Source: Sanghuangporus weigelae (lineage: Eukaryota; Basidiomycota; Agaricomycetes; Hymenochaetales; Hymenochaetaceae). From it: a stretch of DNA of 64,000 nt. This document shows positions 13,191 through 26,532 of the stretch, in pieces (positions within the stretch are counted from its first letter, which is position 1; every line of letters starts with the position of its first letter). Under the pieces are notes generated by a model that was given only the letters and a program-made list of their open reading frames with translations, searched no databases and was not told the origin of the DNA. Position numbers and translations under genes: made by a program. The stretch covers positions 372,001-436,000 of the forward strand of contig CP137324.1 in NCBI GenBank assembly GCA_033182465.1. The letters run 5' to 3'.

Positions 13191-14627
13191 TCAGCGCGTC
13201 TTTTGTTCCTCTACCCTACTTCTCTTCGTGATTTTCTTCATCTTTTCGACAAACCAGGACCATGCGCGTTCCCTCGCTCGCCAGACCCAATGTTTTCGCG
13301 CATCAACTCGCTCCGTCCGAATGCGATGGTCAGAATCTACGATAATTGCTGTGACAGCTACTGTAATGAGGATCGCAGCAAGAGCACTTGCAGCGCAGAT
13401 CATGAACATGAACACCATTTACAGCCGCGCGGCCTGATCTACTGGTATTGTTGTTTCGCCAAGAAGTTGCCCCAGTCATCGTTCCTGGGAATTGCTATGA
13501 TACCGAGGACGCTATATAAGGATTTTCGCAAGATCTGCCAGATTCCCGTTGTGTACTGATATATGGGTAAGGTTCAGTGGGAAAAAGAAAGCCAGAAGGC
13601 GGGAATCTTCACGTTTCCCAAAACTTTTGCTTGGGATCCAAAGATATCTTGTTTGCCTGCCAGAGCTTCCAAATCCTTCCAGAATGACGATCTACAACAA
13701 CTCACCTCATCTGATTGATGTTAGGACTCAATGCAAGTCGAGGAGCGACCATCATAACAGGCCGGCATGCTTCCCACCGCGTCGCGCCAAATGCAAGGTG
13801 CATTTCTACCTTGTCGATATTGTCACTGAAGATCATCTGCAATTGGTTCGGTCGAGAGGTCCGCTTTCTCGAGAAGGTCTTGGCGGCTCAACTATACTTC
13901 TCTAAGAGTGTAATCGAGAGCTACGACGACACCATATATCGTGTTGCCGCTGACGATCCCAACAAGAGGAACTTTTCACCATCAACGGGTTTAAAGAAGA
14001 TAATCAAATTAATTTCGGTGTGTCATTGTTATTGGTGAAAGATCTTACTGAATTGAGCTGGCCTGTAAATAGGCCGCCTGATCGGCATCGCAAAAACTGC
14101 ACCGAGAACAGAGACTGGAATCGAGGAGTAGAGTATGCATAGCAAGACAAGAGGAAACTGTGTAAGTTAACTGGTATGCGATTTCATCATCCTGATGCGA
14201 GCAGGCTTACAGTGTTGACAAAGCGCATCTTCGCCTTCTTCACAACTGGCATTGGATCATCAACTTCTTGAGGAAGGTAGGTGGAAAGAGCTGTTTTCAC
14301 TTATTGATTTCGATCGTCTCGAGAAGATTGAGAAGAACTGAAAGAAAACGTAAGTAAGAATTTAATTGTGATTTAGTTTTCGCATTGTTTTATTACAGGT
14401 GAGTCCTGTGCGATTCCCCAGGGATTTTCCGCCTTAAATATCTTCTGCAGCACCAGTGCCGTAATCCTGAGCTGGATGACGCATTGTACGACGGCAGGCA
14501 CAAGTGGGACACGAAGTCCAAATTCCGAATGCGTGCAATACAGTTGCATCAAACTGAATGATACGAATCCCAGCCTGACATTTGTCCAGGTTGGTTGATT
14601 TGTCGGTTCAAAGTCAAGAACTGAAGA
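13191..14627 (-). pseudogene. Decayed tandem copy of the FetB/UPF0014 gene
   Basis: A second UPF0014 gene in the same orientation as its intact neighbour. Homologous blocks appear in order: TWTNV and VIQLRITALVLQKIF (about 14590-14420), KMRFVNT/FPLVL (about 14230-14150), SGNTIYGVVVALDYTL, LAFGATRWEA, NINQM, IAIP near 13490, and MVFMFMICAASALAA (from 13418). The copy is broken. The hallmark IAIPG-MTGA exon is shifted by one base. A TAA replaces the Gln codon of the conserved RLQMV. The first exon reads through two mutually compensating shifts. Intron positions match the intact copy, so this is a duplicated genomic copy, not a retrocopy. The tail after the breaks still has long open sequence, which suggests fairly recent decay. 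Confidence 0.82.
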
Positions 14628-15172
14628 ATGGTATCCGATTGGAATAAAATGAGATGACGCTTAGCGGAAAACAAGGACCGTGAGTGGTTTGATACCGCTC
14701 ATTTCTTTACTAGAGCTTCGTTATTCATCATCATTTCTTTTCGGCGAGAAATGTATAAGAGAACTATGATTCGAAGCTCCAAGCCGAGCCAATCTTAATC
14801 CATTACCTGAGGTCTCCTCGTGCTTGAACGTAGACAGGAGCTGAGTAATATAAGTATATCAACATCCTCCGGCAACAGGAGGTCGTCTCAATTCACCATG
14901 CACACAATCAGCATCATGACTGTTGCTGTCCTCATGACCCGATAGAACGGTACGGTGCCTCTTTCAGCGATCGTCGTTTGATGCCATCGAATAGTAATCT
15001 CGAATGACTGAATTTTCCTTCTCTTCTCCCATGGTACTTCTAAGTAACCTGCATGCTACCTCGATTGGCCTATGATCTACTTTCGGTTCAATTCTCGGTA
15101 CAACGTAATCCACTTCATATTTGTCTTTGTCTTTCGCCTCCTCGTTGTCTATCTCTGAAGAATCGCAGACAA

Positions 15173-16192
15173 ATGTCGTCAGCTCCAGCATCCGATCCAA
15201 CACCAACACCAACACCATCATCCTCAATCTCTCCGAGTCCAAGTCATGCGGATCCCGGACGAGCCGCAGAGCTCGCCGAGAACCTCGCTGAAATACGGGG
15301 TCGCATCGATTCATGTCTTCAATCGACTCGAAAAGGTGTCGATAACAGCTCAAAACCCGTGCTGGTCGCAGTATCGAAGTACAAACCCGCAAGCGACGTC
15401 CTTGCGTGCTATGAGCACGGGCAACGGGACTTCGGGGAGAATTACGTTCAGGAGCTGGTTGAGAAGGCTAAGGAGGTGAGTCCCTCTACCAGCACTCGTA
15501 TTGTTTTGAAATGAAACGAGAAATGGATGCCGATTCGGTTTTGAATTATAGCTCCCACAAGACATTCGATGGCATTTCATCGGGACGTTCCAGACGAACA
15601 AATCTAAGCTCCTCGCATGTACGCAGCAGCCTTCATCGATCTAACATTTCCAAACATCATATTCAAAGATCACTATCCATGAATAGCAATACCGAACCTC
15701 TACGCCCTCCAAACCCTCTCCTCAATCAAAGCCGCAGATGCGCTGAACAAAGCTCTCCCACCCGAACGGGAAAGAGTGCCTCTCAACGTTCTCCTGCAAG
15801 TCAACACCTCAGGGGAGGACGTCAAGTCCGGTCTCCCCCCTCGCACTAGTCTAGAATCCACGAACGAAAATGAAGAAGCACCCCTCCTCGCACTCGCGAT
15901 CCACGTCCTTGAGAACTGTCCCCGCTTGCACCTCCAAGGTCTAATGACCATCGGCTCGCTCTCCGAATCTCTCTCCTCGGACGACGAGAATAGAGATTTC
16001 AGCACTCTTGTCCAGACGCGCGATCGATTGGAGGAGCTCTTGAGAAAACGCGGGAAGTGGAGGGAGGGCAGAAGGTTGCTACTGAGTATGGGTATGTCGA
16101 GTGATTTCGAGGCTGCGATTAAGGCCGGTAGTGATATCGTCCGCGTTGGGACGGGGATATTTGGGCAGAGGCATCTAAAGGGAGAGAAGTAA
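15173..16192 (+). CDS. YggS/PLPBP-family pyridoxal-phosphate homeostasis protein
   Basis: Predicted 291-aa member of the YggS/PROSC (PLPBP, yeast YBL036C) family. These bind pyridoxal 5'-phosphate without known catalysis and buffer cellular PLP. Exons are 15173-15475, 15552-15618 and 15687-16192. Visible family motifs are VAVSKYKPA (its Lys is the PLP-linking residue), [44 protein letters not shown], and the C-terminal [10 protein letters not shown] and [11 protein letters not shown]. About 40 Ser/Pro/Thr-rich residues precede the barrel. An in-frame upstream ATG at 15053 would add 40 residues with basic and hydrophobic character; a mitochondrial presequence from there is possible but unproven. 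Convergent with YPI1. Confidence 0.93.
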
Positions 16193-16470
16193 CTCAGATA
16201 GGATATGCAAGCTTTACATTATAGAATACAGAATGCAGAGATGAGATTATCATTGTTTGAATTGAGAGACGGGAAGCAGTATGTACATAGTGCGGTGTAT
16301 ATGTATTTGTATAAGCGAAATCAAATCAGATGAAATCAAAGCAGAGCGAGGCAGATCTAGACAAGGTCAACGTTGTCTACGACATTGCATATGGGTGCAT
16401 ACGGGTAAGAAAGAATCGTTCTAGAAACAGGACGAGTAAGAAAGGCTCTTCTCTATCCAACGTGAAAGCA

Positions 16471-17200
16471 TCAAGACTCCGGCTGAGGCTGAGGCTGACC
16501 AGGATCACTATCCCGCTCCACCTTCTTTCCCTTCTCGCTGCCCTTATTCTTCTTCTTCCTCCCTGGCTGTCTCTCGTACGCATTCGGCTCATACTCGTCA
16601 TCCGGGAGTTCATGCACCGTCGTCACAGTCCCGCCACCGCCATCTCGAGTTGCTTGACCACCTCCACCACTTCCAGCACCGTCGACACCATTCGGATTAT
16701 GATTATGATTGCGTGGATGAGGATGAGGATGAGGATGAGAATGTCGACGGCCGTTGCGTAACCTTCCACCAGGCTTCGCTCCTCCATCCGATCCCGAGTC
16801 ACTCGAATCAGAGTCCGAATCCGAATCCGATGAGGACGACTCGTCGTATCGTTTCTGTTTATGAAATATACAACAAACTATAATAATAAAAAAGATCAAG
16901 CAAATCACAGATCAGCACAAATCACACACAAATCACCAATATCAAAAAGTACAACAATAAATAAATAAATAAAGACGTACTCTTAGTCTTCTTCTTCCCC
17001 ATATGCTCATTATCCACCACGTCCTCCGTCCACGTCACGCGAGGAGGGCGTCCCTGCGCGCGCGGCCTCGACGTCGCGCGCAACTGCAGCACACCCACGC
17101 TCGGCTCTTCCTCTTCTTCACGAGGCTGAGTCTCACGCAACACGATGGTCCGCGAGCCATCAGAAGGCGCGATCGTCGATGGGCCGGCGATTTGAGACAT
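16471..17200 (-). CDS. YPI1: Type 1 phosphatase inhibitor Ypi1/PPP1R11
   Basis: Predicted 208-aa regulator of protein phosphatase 1. Exons are 17200-16981 and 16877-16471. The diagnostic inhibitor core reads RVTWTEDVVDNEHMGKKKT, then, across the intron, KICCIFHKQKRYDE. It contains the RVxW PP1-docking motif and the CCI Cys pair of the family. The tail is low complexity: Ser/Asp repeats, a His-Pro run, a Gly-rich block and a basic KKKNKGSEKGKK stretch. Intrinsic disorder is expected, as for other PP1 inhibitors. The adenine- and thymine-rich intron is 103 nt. Confidence 0.95.
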
Positions 17201-17977
17201 CGCGTCGAGAGAGTTCCACTTTGCGCGGCGAGCGGGGCGTTTAAGTTGTGATGGACCCCAACCAACCTGCTTGACCTTTGACCTGACCTTGTTCTGTTCT
17301 GGTCGTGACTGACCGGCTGCAAGTGCAAATGAACTTATGAGAAGAAGGAAAGTGGCGGCACGGGGTCAACGGACAAAGTTACGTCATAGTCACACCACGC
17401 AGCACCGCGTGTGACACGCACTATTTCGGAGTTTCAATTGCAGATCTCCCGTCCTCGATTTATCCGAGACGAGAATTAGTGTGAATAAAACGAAAGGAAA
17501 AGACAGGATGGAAGAAGGCCTAGAATACAACTTACAAAATCGGTAGTAAGTAAGTAAGGTAATAAGACATGAACTAAACGAAAACTATTAGTTCTAAACG
17601 CGTAAGTATGAGTGTACTTTGTATGCATGGTATCCTCTTCAAAATAAATCGATAGGGAAAGAAAAGGGGTAGATTAAACACATCAGCAAGGGAACAAGTA
17701 GAATATCAGAATAATTATAACCACGTGAAAGCGAAGAGAAGAGGTAGTAGAGAGGGAGTGCAATAAAGCTCCGAAAAAAAGTATTAATATTAACAGCGAA
17801 GTGAACCAGAGTAACGGACTGGTACGCATGACGAAGATAGACGGAAACGTAAGAGATAGAACAAGACAGAATGTGAGTACAGATGCCGAAAGGAACGAGA
17901 AAAAGTAAAAGGAAAGAAAGAACAAGGCACTCCATAAACGGATCCGGCACGATCATCACCAGAAGCGCATGGGTGGG
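17201..17977. other. YPI1 promoter side and STK32-like 3' flank
   Basis: About 780 bp between two minus-strand genes. It should contain the YPI1 promoter and the 3' UTR of the kinase gene. Reading frames here are short and Phe/Leu/Ser-rich on the minus strand, as expected of AT-rich non-coding sequence. No other signal seen. Confidence 0.5.
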
Positions 17978-20046
<2,069 letters not shown>

Positions 20047-20774
20047 GTCGCGGTCGTGGTCGTGGCCGTGGTCGTGGTCGGTGGAGAGGAGAGAAAAGAA
20101 AGAAGGAATAGATGTACATATCGAGACGTCTTCCGGATTGCCGATCCATCCTCACTCACGTCGGATAGGCACATTCTCACGCGTCGGCTACACGTGTACT
20201 GTGCTCTTTTCGGCACATCCTTGTCCTCCTCTCCTCTATCGTCTCCATCCTCTTCTCAGCCGTTGTCCTCCGCTCTCAGAATCATCTCTCGCAAATTTGC
20301 GTGTATCCGTATCCAATGTCCGAGTTTCTTTTCCGTCCTCCATTCCGCGCTTTGCCCAAGAAGTTCCATACGGAAACGCGTCCCAGGAACGACGGCCGAT
20401 GAGCCAAACTTCCGCGGCATTCGCTTAACAGCGTTAACCGTTTGGCATCTCGAAACTTTCGTCTCTTGCTGGCGGGGTTTCGCTTTCACGTGTCCTCTCC
20501 TTCTCAACTCAATTTGGGAAGCACTCAACAATTACAATGCATACATGGCTTCTCCCGCTTGCTTTGTTTTTGTCAGAAGCATTCAAAGTAAAGTTATCCT
20601 ACTCCTGCTAAACTCTCATTAGTTTAGTCTGTCGGCACCATTTCATTTCATTCCTTTCCAGATAGAACACCATGGTTTTCTTAAACACAAAATATAACCG
20701 ACTATCTATTACCATTTCGGGGCAAATTCTTAACTCCAAATTGGATATCAATGTTATGTACCCAGCTTCGTAAT
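20047..20774. other. Promoter side of the STK32-like gene and tRNA flank
   Basis: Spacer between the minus-strand kinase start and the plus-strand tRNA. The kinase sense strand near the start carries repeated CCACGACCGCGAC-type units (plus strand 20050-20090). An open frame of about 230 codons on the plus strand is Ser/Leu-rich, overlaps the kinase start and has no motif; I do not call it. Confidence 0.5.
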
Positions 20775-20872
20775 GGTTTCGTGGTGTAGTGGTTATCACG
20801 TCTGTCTCACATGGCTTCTCACCACAGAAGCACATGCACAGGAGGTCCCCGGTTCGAGACCGGGCGGAACCA
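20775..20872 (+). tRNA. tRNA-Val(CAC) with a 25-nt intron
   Basis: A complete cloverleaf folds by eye. The acceptor arm GGTTTCG pairs with CGGAACC and the discriminator base is A. The D arm is GTGTAGTGGTTATCAC. The anticodon arm is TCTGT/ACAGG with loop CTCACAC and anticodon CAC at 20808-20810. The T arm is CCCGG-TTCGAGA-CCGGG. A 25-nt intron sits one base 3' of the anticodon (20812-20836), the canonical eukaryotic position. Internal A and B box sequences (TGGTGTAGTGG, GGTTCGAGACC) serve RNA polymerase III. Confidence 0.95.
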
Positions 20873-21446
20873 GTTACACTTATCTAAGTGTTTTTTGTGC
20901 TGTGCAATGCATGGGTATCCTGATGCTGATGATAGCGAGATAGTAGAAGACATCAATGACATTTCCATAGTTGGCGTCCAAACACAACTTTAGTTTGTGC
21001 CTGTATTTGATTCTGGATTCATTCTGGGTTTGAACTCAGTGACCGGAATGGAAATGACTTGTCGAGTTTCTTGTTTTCTTCGAAGGGTAGCCTAACGTCA
21101 CGACATATACACAGTAGTGATCAGAACTGCTATGACTCAGGCTTCTCGTTAACACACTAAACGCACTGGCATTATTTATAACTTTGATTCTAAGCTACAA
21201 CACAGGATGCAGGCAAAAAGAGAAAGAAGATCGTCGTGAAATGATGCTATGTGTTATTAACTGTGGTATTGTCCGACATGTTTCGTTATCAGTGAAATAT
21301 TGCGGGTATTCGCAGGTACATATGCGTTGTATGTTTGTATATATGCGGTAGCAACAGCGCAGGGAGAAAGCAACAGAGGGATAAATTAAAACGCAATTCC
21401 GAGTCCGTAATACCGAGGTGCAAAGGCGGCAGAGGGGATGTGCTTG
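20873..21446. other. Spacer after the tRNA, no gene seen
   Basis: Between the tRNA and the 3' end of the MLKL-domain kinase gene. A T-run (CTAAGTGTTTTTTGTGC) just after the tRNA is a likely RNA polymerase III terminator. The remainder shows no open frame with coding character. Confidence 0.5.
20889..20896 (+). terminator. RNA polymerase III T-run after tRNA-Val
   Basis: Six consecutive T residues about 20 nt downstream of the mature tRNA end, the usual Pol III termination signal. Confidence 0.6.
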
Positions 21447-24400
21447 CTATACAGCAGTCGAATGGTCGTCATCCGGCCGGAACCTCAAACGCGCGAGAAG
21501 AACGGTATCCCATGGCCGAGAGGGTGAGACTTCAGAGACTTTATTCGCCGACGCGTGTCTGCCAGGTACTTCTTCGTGCCATGACGGCCCGCCTCCCAGA
21601 CCTGCAGGAAGAGTGTTCGTATCGACGGCAAAGGCACCCCACTTCTGTCCGGTCTTTGGAGAAGCATAAACATTGAAATGGACTTGTCCGTCAGGATTAT
21701 TATGATTCACGAAGAGTCCGTAGTCGGGCGCGTCGAGAGTGCCGACAACTACGGGCACGAGTCAGACTCTGCGTGCAGATGTATGATGTAGATATTCATA
21801 CCTAGGAATACATCCTCCTTCTGAAGACGGTGCTCTTTAGCGTACAAAGACAGGATGCGGTCAATGTTGGCCTCGAACCATCGCTTCGGAGCGGAGAGGT
21901 CTGCAATGTATCGATACAACGTCTGCTCGACGTATAGATACGCGCTCTTGTGACCTGCGCGTATTGGAAATGAGACCCGTCGGCTGACATTTTGCCTATT
22001 AAAATGCGTGAGCATTATTGAACTGTGAAGTGAAGTAAAAAACCTACTGATAGTCGCCACTTGTCCTGCTGCGGAACCAAAGCAGGCCCTGGATGATATC
22101 CAAACCCCGTTGAGTTACGTTCCGAGCGTCCTTGCGCTGGCTGCCTTTTTCTACTCTCCCATAGCCATGTACATTTGGCATGCCTTCGCAGAGACCCTGC
22201 GAAGACTTCGGGGGATCGAAAGCATTGAAAAGCGTGACGAACTGTCCCTCAGGTCGCAAAAGATATCCCACTGCACCCAAGCATACCGGCGCAGGATCCC
22301 ATAGTGCCAGAGTAACTAGAAGCAGTCAATAAAAATGAGGATCGGATAAAGCTTAATATAATGAACATACGAGATGGATGGAAGGTATGCTGCAAGCACA
22401 GCCTATAACGACTCTCATTCTTGCGCTGTGCAATGACTTCATCTGCAGGCGGTGGGGACTCTACTCGCTCAAGCACTAGACCAGGCCCGTCCGTGTAGGA
22501 GTTTGTATTGGATGAGGAGGTGTTAGACGTGGACGTCGAGTCCTGTCTGACGGGTACTGAGCCTTCAGACTTGCTCCTGACACGCACTTCCCGAGCATGC
22601 AGTCCATCCTCTTCTGTGGGCTTAAAGGTTTCAGCGAGTCTAACTGGTCTGTAGTCGACTGGTGATGCGCCCTTGCTGTCAACACTCTTATCCTCCTCAC
22701 GGATTGGAGTGATTATCCGCTGAATTGGGATGGCTCCCACCGAGAGCGCATGAGAACGATGAGAGAACATGATAGGTCCAGGACTAGATCTAGCGGAAGA
22801 GCTTTGGAGATGATCATGGTCATCCGATTCAACTGTGACAAAGAATCCGCGTTAGTCTACTCCCTGTTGCTATACAAAACACGTACCATCCGGAAGGTCA
22901 ACCGGTCTCATGTCAGGGGAAGGCCGAGATCTTTTGGAATTACTATCAATCACCTTCACCTGTGTTCGAGGGGAATCCGAGTACTTGTTCAAACCCAGAT
23001 TCCTGAGTTCGCGGACTACCTTCTGAAACGTCGGTCTCTTTGTCGGATCGCGCGTCCAACACATTTCAATAACGGATAGAATGCCCTTGTTCGCGTTAGA
23101 AGAAGTGATAGGTGGTCGCTTGTCTTCCTCTACATATAAGTGGAGAAAGCATCAAGGCATTTGTTTTCGCAGAGTAGATAGCTAGGACGTACCGACAACG
23201 AGGCGTCTGTAAGCATCATCATCAACGACTCCCCAGGGTAAAGCACCGTGACCGAAGATCTCAACGCAGACAATAGCGTACGCATAGGTGTCGACTTGGT
23301 AGGTGAGTCGACCAGATGAAGCGCCATCAATTATCTCCGGCGCCTGCCACCGGAGAGTACCACCTAATAAATCATCAGGTACGTCGGAAATTCAAGAAGT
23401 CGAGTGACTTACGAGGAGGATGGCTACCGCTTATGCGAAAGGCTTCGCTCTTCATTTCGCTCTGGCCAAAGTCTGTTATCATGCAATGACCCTTGTCATC
23501 GATAAGTACATTTGTACCCTGTCATTGTTTGCTTCAGTATTAATCAAAAGAATCTCGCCATGCTTCAGTCTTACCTTCAGGTCCCCATGCATAACGCCTT
23601 GCCGGTGCAAGTATGCCATACCCTTGGCAACCTCATATAGCATCCTCCTTTCAACGACAGCATCAATCGGCTTCTTCGAGCTCCTCAGGTACTCCACGAG
23701 ATTCCCTTTCTCCATAAATGGACTAACTAAGAACCAAGGTGGATCTCCCATCGCAGAACTCGCGCCGAGGAGTGGAAGTACATTCGGATGGTCAAGCGAT
23801 TCCCATACTTCCATCTCATGGATGAAAAGTTTCTTTGGAGTTGCAAGTGTGAGAACTTTAACTGCGACAGTTCGGTCCCGCCACCGTGCACGGTACACGT
23901 CGGAGAAGTAACCGACTCCGATCTTTGCTTCCATGTCGATTTCGTACCTAAGGAAAAAGGTTCGAACCTTCCGTTTCTGTAAATTAAACAGATAGACTTA
24001 CCGAGTAATAGTCCAATTAGGCAGATTAATATCTTGTCCTCGACTCAGACGCCTTAAGGCATCAATCCCGGTTTCAATGAACTCCCGGTCAAGGGTATCG
24101 TGATCGCTCCTAACAGACTGTCGAGTTATCCTCCCGTCAGTCTTCGAGTCTTTGCTCTTCTTACTCGTTCTCGTAGTCACGCTATCCATAGTAAGTCGCC
24201 TTCGTAGGCCCGTAAGGCCCAAAGCACCAGGCTTGTCTGTGCTCTCCACGCCGGCTTCAATCGATTCTTCGGATGCCCTTGCCGCGTCTGCATTCACTTC
24301 CCCGGCCTCTCCTTCTTTCTGACACTCCTTTTCAAGGGCTCGTTGAAGAGTTTTCATCGCCTCGGCAATATCTTCCCGATTAACCTGCAACACGCGTAGC

Positions 24401-25845
24401 ATCTCCGCGTCGCTCGAGGTTGCGAGAGCCTCCCGCATCAGCACACGGAGGTCCGCCAGATCGAGCGCGTGATCAATTGTGTTTTGTTGCTCAACAATCT
24501 TGGCCAATTGTCCGCGAACCTCTTCTGGAGAAGGCGCGGCATGAACCGTTAGCTGGGAAGCATCAACGTCTGCTAGATGTGAATCAGGAGTTGGCGGAGG
24601 GGATTGTACAGTCTCGACAGCCGGTTTCCCAGAGCTTGTTGTTGAGGAAGTGTTTGTAAGGGACCTCGACTTCGATGAAGAGTCTGTACTTTCAGAGATT
24701 GTCGTCGTGTAAGGAGGTGGAGCGGTATCCGGCGGAAGTTCTCTAGGTTTCTGCTTCGGCGTTGCGTCTATATCAACATCGACTTTGTTCTGTTGAGGGG
24801 TCAAAGACGCAATCAGCCTGTCTGTGTCTGCCTTTCTCTGCGCCTCTGCGGCTTGCAGTTGTCTCAGTGTCCGTATTTGAATGGACATCTATTGGTAAAT
24901 CTGGTTTAGCGAAGGTATTTTTAGAACCAGATATACCGATACATACCGAAAACAAACTTAGAGCATCACTTAAAGCAGCATCACAGCCATTGATATTGCG
25001 CAGGATGTCATCGCGCTTCAGATACCGTTTGAGGAAAGGTCTATGGATCTGCTTCTGAAGGAGTACGTGCACAGACTTGAAAGCCCTGGATTCAGTGGAT
25101 AGTCCACATATCAATTTTGTGTATTGACCCGAAGTAAAGGTGCCTTACTCTACGAGCTTCTGCATTGGGACTTTCAACTCTTCTCCAACCTGGTCGCCTG
25201 CTTCATGGATCTCTTCCCTGATGGCTAATAAGATATCGGCGCATCGTTCTGTCAACCGCAAACAAGCCATCCTGTTTGTCTATCCGTTTCCAGTAAGAAG
25301 TCAAATCAGATATGACAGAAAACGTTACTCACCTCTACTAGCTGTAGCGAGTCCCAAATAGTCAACAGAACACGCGCTGCCTCCTCCAAGCCTGGGATAG
25401 GCGAGAATCGAAGCACATCGGCGCCAATCTCAAGTAGGTCATGAGTTGCATCAAGACCGTAGTCTAGCGTGCTCCGAAGGGCATAGGAAACTTGCTGACA
25501 GTGTATTCATGAGCGTCTGTCTGAAAAAAGTAATGGACGAAAACAATAACGCACGTTCTTTGTCCGTGTCCAGCGCTCCACCTGCTCAGGAGGTGCACTA
25601 TCCTTCCTCTTCAGCTCGGGCTTTTCTCTCCAAGGACGTATTACGCCGCGTGCACCCCACCAGCTTGTAGGTTCATATGGAGTACCTGGTGCTTCATCTT
25701 CCTCAGTCAAAGCTGCTTTCAGCAGCGCTTGCGTCGGATAGTCCGACATGGGCGATGCCAAAGGGGATGCCAATGTGCCCTTCGGCACATAACGTTCTTC
25801 GTCGTCGTATTGTTCCTGGGCTCCAATCGAGCCTGCATCGGACAT
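21447..25845 (-). CDS. MLKL-type N-domain protein kinase with unknown C-terminal module
   Basis: Predicted 1238-aa protein from 13 exons: 25845-25555, 25494-25333, 25279-25149, 25085-24947, 24888-24002, 23947-23575, 23518-23413, 23363-23193, 23129-22887, 22832-22371, 22315-22048, 21983-21802 and 21748-21447. Residues about 98-242 form a helical module resembling the MLKL N-terminal four-helix bundle (VSYALRSTLD, IPGLEEAARVLLTIWDSLQL, CADILLAIREEIHEAG, KRYLKRDDI). A long coiled and acidic linker follows. The tyrosine-kinase-like domain (about 540-830) keeps VAVK567, the catalytic Asp in HGDLKGTN (HGD for HRD), DFG and QAPE, so it may be active. After a disordered segment, residues about 990-1238 form a globular module I cannot name (GAVGYLLRPEG, GLLWFRSR, GTLDAPDYGLFVNH, WDTVLLARLRF). 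A role in regulated cell death is inference from MLKL. Confidence 0.85.
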
Positions 25846-26532
25846 AATAACGTCGAAGAAATATGTGTACTCGCGGTGGAAGTGAGAAATCGAGTTATGT
25901 TCAGAAAGTCTTTATATACGACCGGAGACGCGCACACGTCACAGCTGTGCACGACAACAGGCTTGCACGGAAATAGAGACGGAAATGTGCCGGGTGGAGA
26001 ATCCTTATGTTGATTGTGCGCGTGGCAGCAGAGCAGGTCGCATAAGGAAACTGAGGTTTCTTAGGAAATCCTCCTAAATGAATGACTTGCGTATGTACAA
26101 CGATGTCCAGTCTTGAACAATGAGCAAGATGTGCAAAGATATTTATGCACACTCAAGAGGCGACGTGGAGGAAAGAGAAAGAGATGAGAAATAGCCGCAT
26201 CCTAGTGTAACACTTTAGTGCCCGATCACATCTTGCTCCCGCTTCCGTCTGTGGCTATGCCCGAGATGACTGTCTAATCGGTGCAGTGCGACACTTCATT
26301 GACTCAAATTCCTTCTTTGAATAGGTAGAAAAGGTTTTAAAAAAGGCAAAGTTCTATTTGCGTGTCCCTGTGCTTTTGCAAATCATACATTGTCTAAATT
26401 CCTTTCTTGAGTTTATCCAAATTTGATTCCGTCAAGATTGAATCAGTAACTGAAGTTCGAGAAAACCAACCCATTGCCATTCTTTGGAACACGGACTGCA
26501 GCTCTCATGTCCTTCACAATCCGTGCTCAACG
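25846..26532. other. Promoter region of the MLKL-domain kinase
   Basis: About 690 bp between the kinase start and the 3' end of the PrpF-like gene. No convincing coding frame or repeat. It should hold the kinase promoter and the isomerase gene's 3' UTR. Confidence 0.5.

Noticed and set aside
21485-21673. Alternative basic C-terminal frame for the MLKL-type kinase
   Set aside because: The frame kept instead ends in WDTVLLARLRF, which continues the ordered module without any extra splice.
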